A DNA stretch of 64,000 nucleotides from JASGJS01 sp047601185 (GTDB taxonomy: Bacteria; Pseudomonadota; Gammaproteobacteria; JAURND01). The notes beneath the pieces are model-generated. The model saw only the letters and a list, made by a program, of their open reading frames with translations. It searched no databases and was not told the DNA's origin. Shown one piece after another: positions 1 to 6,394 of this stretch. Each line of letters begins with the position of its first letter. Position 1 is the stretch's first letter. The stretch lies in the NCBI GenBank assembly GCA_047601185.1, contig JASGJS010000001.1:558001-622000 (forward strand), in the 5' to 3' direction. The translations under genes and the position numbers were made by a program.

Positions 1-46
1 CAAGGGGAGAAGGAAACAGCTCACCACTTTCATCTTAGCAGAATCT
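1..46. repeat. Family C repeat, partial copy C1
   Basis: This is the right-hand part of a short palindromic repeat: an AGGGGAGAAGGAAACAGCTC core followed by CACC. The same core recurs at about 2207, 4192, 33649, 35143 and, inverted, 43507. The left half lies outside the window. Confidence 0.7.
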
Positions 47-91
47 AAATGTCAACAGCCTCTAATAAATAATTAAAAATGGGACATTATT

Positions 92-262
92 ATGTTGATG
101 TATAAGGGTTACATGGGGCATGCTGAATTTGATGACAAGGCAGGCATTTTCCATGGGGAAGTGATTAATATACGCGATGTTATCACTTTTCAAGGGGCTA
201 CACTCTCTGAGCTCGAACAAGCTTTTAGAGATTCTATTGAAGATTATTTAGCGTTTTGCTCT
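92..262 (+). pseudogene. hicB: HicB-family antitoxin, N-terminal remnant
   Basis: The reading frame starts MLMYKGYMGHAEFDDKAG and continues through FHGEVINIRDVITFQG to EDYLAFC, the characteristic N-terminal fold of HicB antitoxins. Full-length members have about 110 residues and end in a ribbon-helix-helix or Arc-type DNA-binding domain. Here the family similarity stops near base 262, and the frame runs into the antisense of the neighbouring carboxylase gene and ends at 298. The DNA-binding half is therefore missing. No hicA toxin lies within the 90 bases upstream; it could be outside the window. I infer a decayed toxin-antitoxin locus rather than a working antitoxin. Confidence 0.65.
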
Positions 263-822
263 AGCCTCAACACTACCGCCCCTTCTTCCACCAACTGACC
301 TGCAGCATAGTGGATAGCAGCAATTTGCGTGGCGCGCGGGGCTGTAACAGTGTGCTGCATTTTCATGGCTTCGATTACGAATAGGGGATCACCTTTCTCG
401 ACGGATTGTCCCACTTCAACGGGTAGTGCGGTTAACAAGCCTGGCATCGGCGCTAATAACTGGGTGGCAGATTCTTCAGAATCGGCTACGCGATGATCAT
501 CTAACCAAGTAAAGATCGCCTGCCGGCCTTCAAAGAATGTCCACAACTGTTGGTGGGAGAATACATAATAGAGCTGATGTACCTTGCCATCGATACACGC
601 CGAGAGGGTATGCTCCGTTGCATGCGTCAGTGAATCGACTGGCAAAATAGTCAATTCAAATCGCTGCTGACCTTGATAAAAAACCACGCGTTGTTCGGCG
701 GGAAGATTTAAGCGCCACCCATCGGCTTTTAGCCAAGGTGAGGTTTGATCCTCCTCAGCATGGCGAAAACTCGCTAATGTTTTGAGTTGCGCTTCAAAAA
801 TTAAATAAGCGACTAAGGCCAA
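244..822 (-). CDS. mccA: Acyl-CoA carboxylase alpha subunit, C-terminal (biotin carboxyl carrier) part, split by frameshift
   Basis: This frame encodes the C-terminal third of a 3-methylcrotonyl/propionyl-type acyl-CoA carboxylase alpha subunit. The linker and BT region is followed by a biotinyl domain with the lysine motif EAMKMQHTV, where K is biotinylated, near residue 150 of this frame. It continues the biotin-carboxylase frame (794-2206) after a +1 shift at the G8 tract at 833-840: reading seven instead of eight bases joins SPP to EAILALVAYLIFEAQLK without loss. It cannot be made as a separate functional enzyme. The paired beta (carboxyltransferase) subunit is not in the window. Substrate is inferred from overall layout only; propionyl- or geranyl-CoA remain possible. 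Confidence 0.85.
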   Translation of the reverse strand: MALVAYLIFEAQLKTLASFRHAEEDQTSPWLKADGWRLNLPAEQRVVFYQGQQRFELTILPVDSLTHATEHTLSACIDGKVHQLYYVFSHQQLWTFFEGRQAIFTWLDDHRVADSEESATQLLAPMPGLLTALPVEVGQSVEKGDPLFVIEAMKMQHTVTAPRATQIAAIHYAAGQLVEEGAVVLRLEQNAK

Positions 823-2206
823 TATCGCTTCTGGGGGGGGAATGATGAGTCGGCAGGAGTGCCTGCTGATGCGTCGTCATAAATTGAGTATCAACTGCGC
901 CTGCTTGAAAGGTCGGGTGGCTGACAATGGCATGTAGCAGCGAAATATTGGTTTGTACGCCCACCACATAAAAATCTTCTAGTGCTTGTTGCATTGTCTG
1001 TAATGCTGCGGCGCGCGTTTCCCCCCATGTGATCAACTTGGCGATGAGGGGGTCATAATAAACACTGATCGCATCGCCGGCACGCACGCCGGTCTCTAAT
1101 CGGACCTGCGGATTCGCCGCAGGAAAGTGTAGATGGGAGAGTTGACCGATAGAGGGCATAAAACCTTTTTGAGGATCTTCCGCATAAATTCGGACCTCCA
1201 CCGCATGACCTGTGATTCTCAGCCGCGATTGCTCAGTGATCGGTAACGGTTGATGCATCGCGACACGAAATTGCCATTCGACCAAATCCAATCCCGTAAT
1301 CATTTCTGTCACAGGATGTTCTACTTGCAAGCGCGTGTTCATTTCCATGAAATAAAATTCACCGCTCGGCAGCAGTAGAAATTCTATGGTGCCAGCGCCG
1401 CGATAATCGATGGCTTGAGCAGCTTTGACAGCCGTTTCTCCCAATTGTTGGCGTAAAGATGCGGAAAGACCCGGAGCAGGCGCTTCTTCGACCACTTTTT
1501 GATGGCGTCGTTGCACAGAGCAATCTCGCTCAAATAAATACACCCCATGACCAAAATCATCACAAAATATTTGCACTTCAACGTGACGGGCTTGCGGTAA
1601 ATATTTTTCGAGTAGCACCACATCATTTTTGAAACTGGCCAAGGCCTCACTTTTAGCCGCCGCTAAGACGGCAAGAAATTCTTGGGGATTAGCGGCAATG
1701 CGCATGCCTTTTCCACCCCCGCCGGCGACCGCTTTGATTAAGACCGGATAGCCCATATTATCGGCCGCCGCCTGTAATGCGGCAGGGGTTTGATCCGTTT
1801 CACAATAACCTGGAATAATCGGAACTTGCGCTTGCAGCATTAATTGTTTAGCGGTATTTTTCTCGCCCATGGCGCGAATAGCTGCAGCAGAAGGGCCGAT
1901 AAAAATCAGCTGATGTGCGGCGCATTGTTCGGCAAATTCCGCATTTTCAGAGAGGAAACCGTAACCGGGATGAATGGCTTGCGCGCCACTTTGTAAGGCA
2001 GCGTCGATGATTTTTTGGCCTTGTAAGTAGCTTTGTTGGCTTGGCGCTGCGCCAATGTGGTAGGACTCATCCGCCATTGCAACATGTAACGCATTGGCAT
2101 CGACATCCGAATAAACTGCCACGGTTTGAAGGCCTAACCGTTTAGCTGTGCGGATGATTCTGCAAGCAATTTCGCCGCGATTGGCGATTAGAATTTTTGT
2201 GATCAT
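794..2206 (-). CDS. mccA: Acyl-CoA carboxylase alpha subunit, biotin carboxylase part, split by frameshift
   Basis: This is the ATP-grasp biotin carboxylase domain of an acyl-CoA carboxylase (MccA/PccA type). It carboxylates the biotin carried by the C-terminal domain, using ATP and bicarbonate. It begins MITKILIANRGEIACRI, has the glycine-rich ATP loop AGGGGKGMRIA, the catalytic region EMNTRLQVEHPVTE, and the C-terminal biotin carboxylase domain. I chose the ATG at 2206 because the family begins there; the open frame extends to 2263 only through a family C repeat, which also supplies a good ribosome binding site (GAGGGGG). After the G8 tract at 833-840 the frame drifts into an unrelated tail (RSDIGLSRLFNF), while the true continuation is in the frame ending at 244. 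Pseudogene, slippage, phase variation or sequencing error are all possible. Confidence 0.9.
   Translation of the reverse strand: MITKILIANRGEIACRIIRTAKRLGLQTVAVYSDVDANALHVAMADESYHIGAAPSQQSYLQGQKIIDAALQSGAQAIHPGYGFLSENAEFAEQCAAHQLIFIGPSAAAIRAMGEKNTAKQLMLQAQVPIIPGYCETDQTPAALQAAADNMGYPVLIKAVAGGGGKGMRIAANPQEFLAVLAAAKSEALASFKNDVVLLEKYLPQARHVEVQIFCDDFGHGVYLFERDCSVQRRHQKVVEEAPAPGLSASLRQQLGETAVKAAQAIDYRGAGTIEFLLLPSGEFYFMEMNTRLQVEHPVTEMITGLDLVEWQFRVAMHQPLPITEQSRLRITGHAVEVRIYAEDPQKGFMPSIGQLSHLHFPAANPQVRLETGVRAGDAISVYYDPLIAKLITWGETRAAALQTMQQALEDFYVVGVQTNISLLHAIVSHPTFQAGAVDTQFMTTHQQALLPTHHSPPRSDIGLSRLFNF
833..840. repeat. Homopolymer G8 (C8 in the coding strand) at the mccA frameshift
   Basis: Eight consecutive G on the plus strand sit exactly where the two mccA frames must be joined. 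Seven bases would restore a continuous reading frame of about 650 codons, the normal family length. Confidence 0.9.
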
Positions 2207-2275
2207 GATCCCCCTCATCCGCCTATCGGCACCTTCTCCCACGGAGGGGAGAAGGCACCACACCGGAAATTTTAA
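2207..2275. repeat. Family C palindromic repeat C2
   Basis: The copy reads CCCCTCATCCGCCTATCGGC, ACCTTCTCCCACGGAGG and GGAGAAGG. CTTCTCCC pairs with GGGAGAAGG to form a hairpin. It lies between fmt and mccA, and its purine-rich strand provides the Shine-Dalgarno of mccA. Confidence 0.8.
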
Positions 2276-2311
2276 GTGTTTCCTGCTAGCTCATCGCCAT
2301 CAACGGTCACA

Positions 2312-3262
2312 TCACTTAGTGCCAAAATAAGTCTGAAAAGGGATTAAGACCGAACGACGCGCCCGAATAAATTCTTGAATGGGCAAAAGCTTACCCCCGG
2401 GTAATTGCACTTTCAATAAGCGCAAGGTACCCCTCCCAGTCGCAATTTCAATACCTTGATCATCAATAGTTGCTAATGTTCCAGGTGGAGCGGTCACCGG
2501 CTTTTCCAAAGCCTGCGCCCCCCAAATCCGTAACACTTCGCCTTGCCAATACGTATAAGCCACTGGCCATGGATTAAAGGCGCGAATTTTCCGCTCTAAC
2601 TCAACCGCGGACAAATGCCAATCCAGTTCACCTTCCAATTTACTTAATTTGGCGGCATGGGTCGCCAATGCATCTTGTTGTGGAGTGCGTTGAATATTGC
2701 CCGCTGCCATCTGATCTAAGGTTTTCACTAACAAATCGGCGCCGGTTAGAGCTAGGCGTTGATGGACACTTTCGCTGGTATCTTCCGCGCTTAAAGCACA
2801 ACGCTGTTGTAATAAAATATCCCCAGTGTCCCAGCCTTCATCCAATTGCATAATCGTCACGCCGGTTTCCGAATCACCGGCCTCAATAGCGCGCTGAATC
2901 GGTGCCGCACCCCGCCATTTGGGTAATAGCGACGGATGAACATTGATACACCCTAATGGAAACATCGTCAATACTGCCGGGGGTATCAACAATCCATACA
3001 CGACTACGACCATGGCATCCGCTTTAAATGCAGCCAATCTCTGCTGCACTTCGGGATCTTTTAACGTGAGTGGTTGAAAAATCGGGAGATTGAGGTCTAA
3101 AGCCGCGGTCTTAATGGCACTGGCGGTTAATTTGAGACCACGACCTGCTGGACGATCGGGCTGGGTGTAAACGGCTTGTAAGGTATGAGAAGAGTGCGCA
3201 ATCGCTTTCAAAGAGGGCACTGCAAATTCAGCGGTCCCTGCAAAAATTAAATTCAGTCCCAT
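2312..3262 (-). CDS. fmt: Methionyl-tRNA formyltransferase
   Basis: It formylates the methionine on initiator tRNA using 10-formyltetrahydrofolate. The 316-residue length is normal. The N-terminal Rossmann domain starts GLNLIFAGTAEFAVPSLKAI. The loop INVHPSLLPKWRGAAPIQ matches the family signature, with P in place of the more common A after H. It is followed by GDSETGVTIMQLDEGWDTGD and then the C-terminal OB-fold domain (from about residue 205). The gene directly follows def, whose stop overlaps the fmt start at 3262, so the two form a translationally coupled def-fmt pair. Confidence 0.97.
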   Translation of the reverse strand: MGLNLIFAGTAEFAVPSLKAIAHSSHTLQAVYTQPDRPAGRGLKLTASAIKTAALDLNLPIFQPLTLKDPEVQQRLAAFKADAMVVVVYGLLIPPAVLTMFPLGCINVHPSLLPKWRGAAPIQRAIEAGDSETGVTIMQLDEGWDTGDILLQQRCALSAEDTSESVHQRLALTGADLLVKTLDQMAAGNIQRTPQQDALATHAAKLSKLEGELDWHLSAVELERKIRAFNPWPVAYTYWQGEVLRIWGAQALEKPVTAPPGTLATIDDQGIEIATGRGTLRLLKVQLPGGKLLPIQEFIRARRSVLIPFQTYFGTK

Positions 3263-3774
3263 TAAGCTTCCAGGCGTTTAACTTTAAGAATTTTTTTGTC
3301 GACGCGTTCTCGTTTTAAGCGCGATAATCGGTCAATAAAAATGACACCATTTAAATGATCGAGTTCATGCTGTATACATTTTGCCATAAAGTCTTCTGCT
3401 TCAAATTCTAGCGGATTGCCATGACGATCTTGTGCTTTCACTTTGATCTTGGTGGCTCTTTTGACAGATTCATAAGCGCCCTGAATCGACATGCAGCCTT
3501 CAGGCTCCAGCAACTCTCCTTCCCGAGCGACAATTTCGCCATTGACTAGGCATAACGGCTGGTTTTTTTCCGCAGAAAAGTCGATGACAGTCACATGGGG
3601 CGGATCTTGCAGATCTAATTGCGTCGCCGCGAGCGCCGCACAATTTTCAGCTGCATAGTGCGTTTCAAACATGTCATCAATGGTTTTTTGCAAAGCTTCG
3701 TCAAAAACGGTGACTTTGCGAGCTTGTTGGTTTAAGCGGGGATTCGGATACTGAAGAATTTTGAGTATAGACAT
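3262..3774 (-). CDS. def: Peptide deformylase
   Basis: This metalloenzyme removes the formyl group from nascent proteins. The 170-residue protein has motif 2 EGCMS (metal-ligand Cys) and motif 3 QHELDHLNG (two metal-ligand His and catalytic Glu). Motif 1 is unusual: NCAALAATQLD stands where GIGLAAxQ is expected, so the first glycines are lost. This might mark a divergent paralogue, but pairing with fmt argues that it is the housekeeping enzyme. The cspA terminator lies directly upstream. Confidence 0.95.
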   Translation of the reverse strand: MSILKILQYPNPRLNQQARKVTVFDEALQKTIDDMFETHYAAENCAALAATQLDLQDPPHVTVIDFSAEKNQPLCLVNGEIVAREGELLEPEGCMSIQGAYESVKRATKIKVKAQDRHGNPLEFEAEDFMAKCIQHELDHLNGVIFIDRLSRLKRERVDKKILKVKRLEA

Positions 3775-3784
3775 AATTTAATCG

Positions 3785-3818
3785 AAAATAACCCAGGCAT
3801 CGCGAATGCGGCCTGGGA
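3785..3818 (-). terminator. Probable rho-independent terminator of the cold-shock gene
   Basis: On the minus strand CCCAGGC (3811-3817 complement) pairs with GCCTGGG (3792-3798 complement) around a 12-base loop, followed by TTATTTT. It lies 14 bases after the cspA-like stop and just before def. Confidence 0.6.
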
Positions 3819-3831
3819 ATATTATTGGGTA

Positions 3832-4059
3832 TTAATCAACGACTTGAACTTGATCAGCTTGTAAGCCTTTTTCCCCTTTCGCTAAAACAAACGATACTTT
3901 TTGTCCTTCTTTCAAAGTCTTAAAGCCTTCGCCTTGAATCGCTCGAAAATGAACAAAAATATCTTCCCCATCGGTACGCTGAATAAATCCGAACCCTTTT
4001 GTATCGTTGAACCACTTAACGGTTCCCGTTTCACGTGTTGCAGTAGACGTCATAGACAT
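3832..4059 (-). CDS. CspA-family cold-shock protein
   Basis: This 75-residue single cold-shock (OB-fold) domain is a nucleic-acid chaperone that binds single-stranded RNA or DNA. RNP1 KGFGFIQ and RNP2 DIFVHF are both intact, and VKWFNDTKGFGFI opens the domain after an eight-residue extension rich in T. The gene is monocistronic, with its own terminator at about 3785-3818. Which paralogue it is (CspA, C, D or E) cannot be told from the sequence. Confidence 0.95.
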   Translation of the reverse strand: MSMTSTATRETGTVKWFNDTKGFGFIQRTDGEDIFVHFRAIQGEGFKTLKEGQKVSFVLAKGEKGLQADQVQVVD

Positions 4060-4191
4060 AACCCTAAAAATGAATTAAAAGAAAAACTTATCACCATAAA
4101 AAATGAAAATCAATTGGTTTTATAACAATAAGCACCATGATGTTAGCATACTTTTTATCAGATCGACCAGGTTTTTTTATCGACATGGATC

Positions 4192-4286
4192 TTGTTACCC
4201 CTCATCCGCCCTGTTGGGCACCTTCTCCCACAGGGGGAGAAGGAAACAGCTCACCACGCAAATCTTCGTCGAGATAGAATCTTAGA
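4192..4286. repeat. Family C palindromic repeat C3
   Basis: Full copy: TTACCCCTCATCCGCCCTGT, then TGGGCACCTTCTCCCACAGG, then GGGAGAAGGAAACAGCTCAC and a tail with AAATCTTCGTCGAGATAGAA. It lies in the cspA-glmS intergenic region next to B1. Confidence 0.8.
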
Positions 4287-4307
4287 AGCTGTTAAAATAT
4301 AAATGGT

Positions 4308-4488
4308 GTAACTATTCACCACCAAGTTAGATTTGGCACCAGGCCCTTAGAGGCCGTGGTGTCGCAAGGTTGGGCATCCATGAACAAGGATGTTCATGGT
4401 GAGCCTATAAGGAAGTATTCACGGCGTCCCAACCGGCGACACCACGGCCTCTAAGGGCCTAAGCTGTTTACTCAAGCTGAATGTTTAC
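4308..4488. mobile_element. Family B MITE-like hairpin element B1
   Basis: It is a 181-base element with ends GTAACTATTCACCACC and GCTGAATGTTTAC. Long inverted arms start GGCCCTTAGAGGCCGTGGTG and return as CACCACGGCCTCTAAGGGCC. The core (here inverted) is AGCCTATAAGGAAGTATTCA followed by CGGCGTC, next to a small hairpin CATGAACAAGGATGTTCATG. Flanks TAAATGGT and TAAATGCC share six of eight bases, compatible with an eroded 8-bp duplication. The 502-base cspA-glmS gap is thus almost filled by repeats C3 and B1. Confidence 0.75.
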
Positions 4489-4561
4489 TAAATGCCTTTA
4501 TAAGCTCATGCCACCTAAGGTACAATTCGTGAAACTTTAAAATCCTCTAGAGGTATTTAGC

Positions 4562-6394
4562 ATGTGCGGAATTGTAGGAGCGCTGGCGCCACAAAATGTT
4601 GCGCCTATTTTACTAGAAGGCCTAAAACGTTTAGCCTATCGAGGCTATGATTCTGCTGGAATGGCTATCGTCGATCCTCAAACCCATGAAATTAAGCGCT
4701 CCCGGACAGAAGGCAAAGTCGCCCGGTTGCAAGAAGCCCTGTTCAAAGACCCCTTAAACGGCAATATTGGCATTGCGCACACCCGCTGGGCGACGCATGG
4801 CGTCCCTTCTGAGCAAAACGCTCACCCTATTTTATCCCATCCCGATATCGCCATCGTCCATAATGGCATTATCGAAAACCATGAAAATTTCCGTTCTGAT
4901 CTGATCGCGCAGGGCTATCAATTTACCTCCCAGACGGATACCGAGGTGGCTGCCCATCTGATTCAAAGTTACTTAAAATCGCATGATTTTTTAACCGCCG
5001 TGCGTCTCGTATCCCAGCAATTAGAAGGCGCTTTTGCACTGGCTGTTTTAAACCGCCAAGACCCTAATCGCTTAATTGTGGTGCGCAAAGGGCCGCCGTT
5101 AGTGGTCGGATTAGGCGAAGACGCCAATTTTATCGCCTCAGACAGTTTCGCGCTATTACCCGTTACCAACCAATTTATCTTTTTAGAAGAAGGGGATATT
5201 GCAGAAGTACGACGCGATGGCGTCACCATTTTTAATGAATCTGGCAATCCAGTGACGCGCAAAGTCCACGTTTCTGCGGCCGAAAAAGACAATGTCGAGC
5301 GCGGTCATTATCGTCATTACATGTTGAAAGAAATTTTTGAACAGCCGATGGCGATTGAAAATACCTTAGAAGGCCGTATTTTTAAGGATCATGTCTTAGA
5401 GCCCGCTTTTGGCAATGACGCCAATCAATGTTTCGCCCGTATTAAACAGGTGCAAATTGTCGCTTGCGGGACCAGCTATCATGCCGGGGTGGTCGGCAGG
5501 TATTGGTTAGAAGGCATCGTCGGTATTCCTTGTCAGGTGGAGATTGCCAGCGAGTTTCGTTATCGCAACCCCGTTCTCACGCCTAACACTTTATTTGTGA
5601 CGCTTTCTCAATCCGGTGAAACCGCAGATACTTTGGCCGCTTTGCGACTGGCCAAACAAATGGGGTATGAAAGTACTTTGGCGATTTGCAATGTCCCGGA
5701 GAGCTCACTGGTCCGCGAAGCAGCTTTTACGTTAATCACCCGTGCGGGGACTGAGATTGGCGTCGCTTCTACCAAGGCTTTTACCACCCAATTAGTCGGG
5801 CTGATTTTGCTGACATTGGCATTGGGCCAGCATCATCATTTAGATAAAGCCCTGGAAGCAAAATTAGTCGGCGAATTGCGCAACCTCAGCAGACAAGTCA
5901 CTGAAGTGCTCAATTTAGATCAAGCGATTAAAGATTTGGCAACGCAGTTTGTCGATAAACAAAATGCATTATTTTTAGGACGCGGATTAGCGTATCCTAT
6001 CGCCTTAGAAGGTGCATTGAAGCTTAAAGAATTATCCTACATTCATGCAGAAGCTTATCCTGCCGGTGAGTTAAAACATGGACCCTTGGCGTTGGTGGAT
6101 AAAAGCATGCCAGTCATTGCTTTGGCACCGAATGATGCGTTGCTGGAAAAACTGAAGTCCAATTTACAAGAAGTCAGTGCACGCGGCGGGCAGTTGATCG
6201 TCTTTGCGGAAGATCCCGCCCAGTTCCGCGAATTTTCCAATATCACTTTATTAACACTGCCGAAAGTGCATCCTTTGTTAGCCCCCATCGTCTACACCTT
6301 ACCCTTACAAATGTTGGCGTATCATGTGGCGGTGTTAAAAGGCACGGATGTGGATCAACCCCGCAATCTAGCAAAATCTGTTACTGTAGAATAA
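4562..6394 (+). CDS. glmS: Glutamine-fructose-6-phosphate aminotransferase (isomerizing)
   Basis: GlmS makes glucosamine-6-phosphate from fructose-6-phosphate and glutamine, the first step towards UDP-GlcNAc for peptidoglycan and LPS. The 610-residue protein has the N-terminal nucleophile Cys2 (MCGIVGAL), a class II glutaminase domain to about residue 240, and two SIS isomerase domains (with VACGTSYHAG and TLSQSGETADT). It ends DQPRNLAKSVTVE as the family does. AGAGGT precedes the ATG by eight bases. Its stop abuts the valS start, so the two are probably co-transcribed. No glmS ribozyme is seen upstream. Confidence 0.98.
   Translation: MCGIVGALAPQNVAPILLEGLKRLAYRGYDSAGMAIVDPQTHEIKRSRTEGKVARLQEALFKDPLNGNIGIAHTRWATHGVPSEQNAHPILSHPDIAIVHNGIIENHENFRSDLIAQGYQFTSQTDTEVAAHLIQSYLKSHDFLTAVRLVSQQLEGAFALAVLNRQDPNRLIVVRKGPPLVVGLGEDANFIASDSFALLPVTNQFIFLEEGDIAEVRRDGVTIFNESGNPVTRKVHVSAAEKDNVERGHYRHYMLKEIFEQPMAIENTLEGRIFKDHVLEPAFGNDANQCFARIKQVQIVACGTSYHAGVVGRYWLEGIVGIPCQVEIASEFRYRNPVLTPNTLFVTLSQSGETADTLAALRLAKQMGYESTLAICNVPESSLVREAAFTLITRAGTEIGVASTKAFTTQLVGLILLTLALGQHHHLDKALEAKLVGELRNLSRQVTEVLNLDQAIKDLATQFVDKQNALFLGRGLAYPIALEGALKLKELSYIHAEAYPAGELKHGPLALVDKSMPVIALAPNDALLEKLKSNLQEVSARGGQLIVFAEDPAQFREFSNITLLTLPKVHPLLAPIVYTLPLQMLAYHVAVLKGTDVDQPRNLAKSVTVE

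Noticed and set aside
4308..4488. Family B repeats as CRISPR or integron attC sites
   Set aside because: They are dispersed single copies, not arrays; no cas or integrase gene; ends and partial 8-bp duplications fit MITEs better.
4489..4561. glmS ribozyme or GlmZ-type leader
   Set aside because: The 73 bases before glmS are too short and show no ribozyme pattern; only a plain ribosome binding site is seen.
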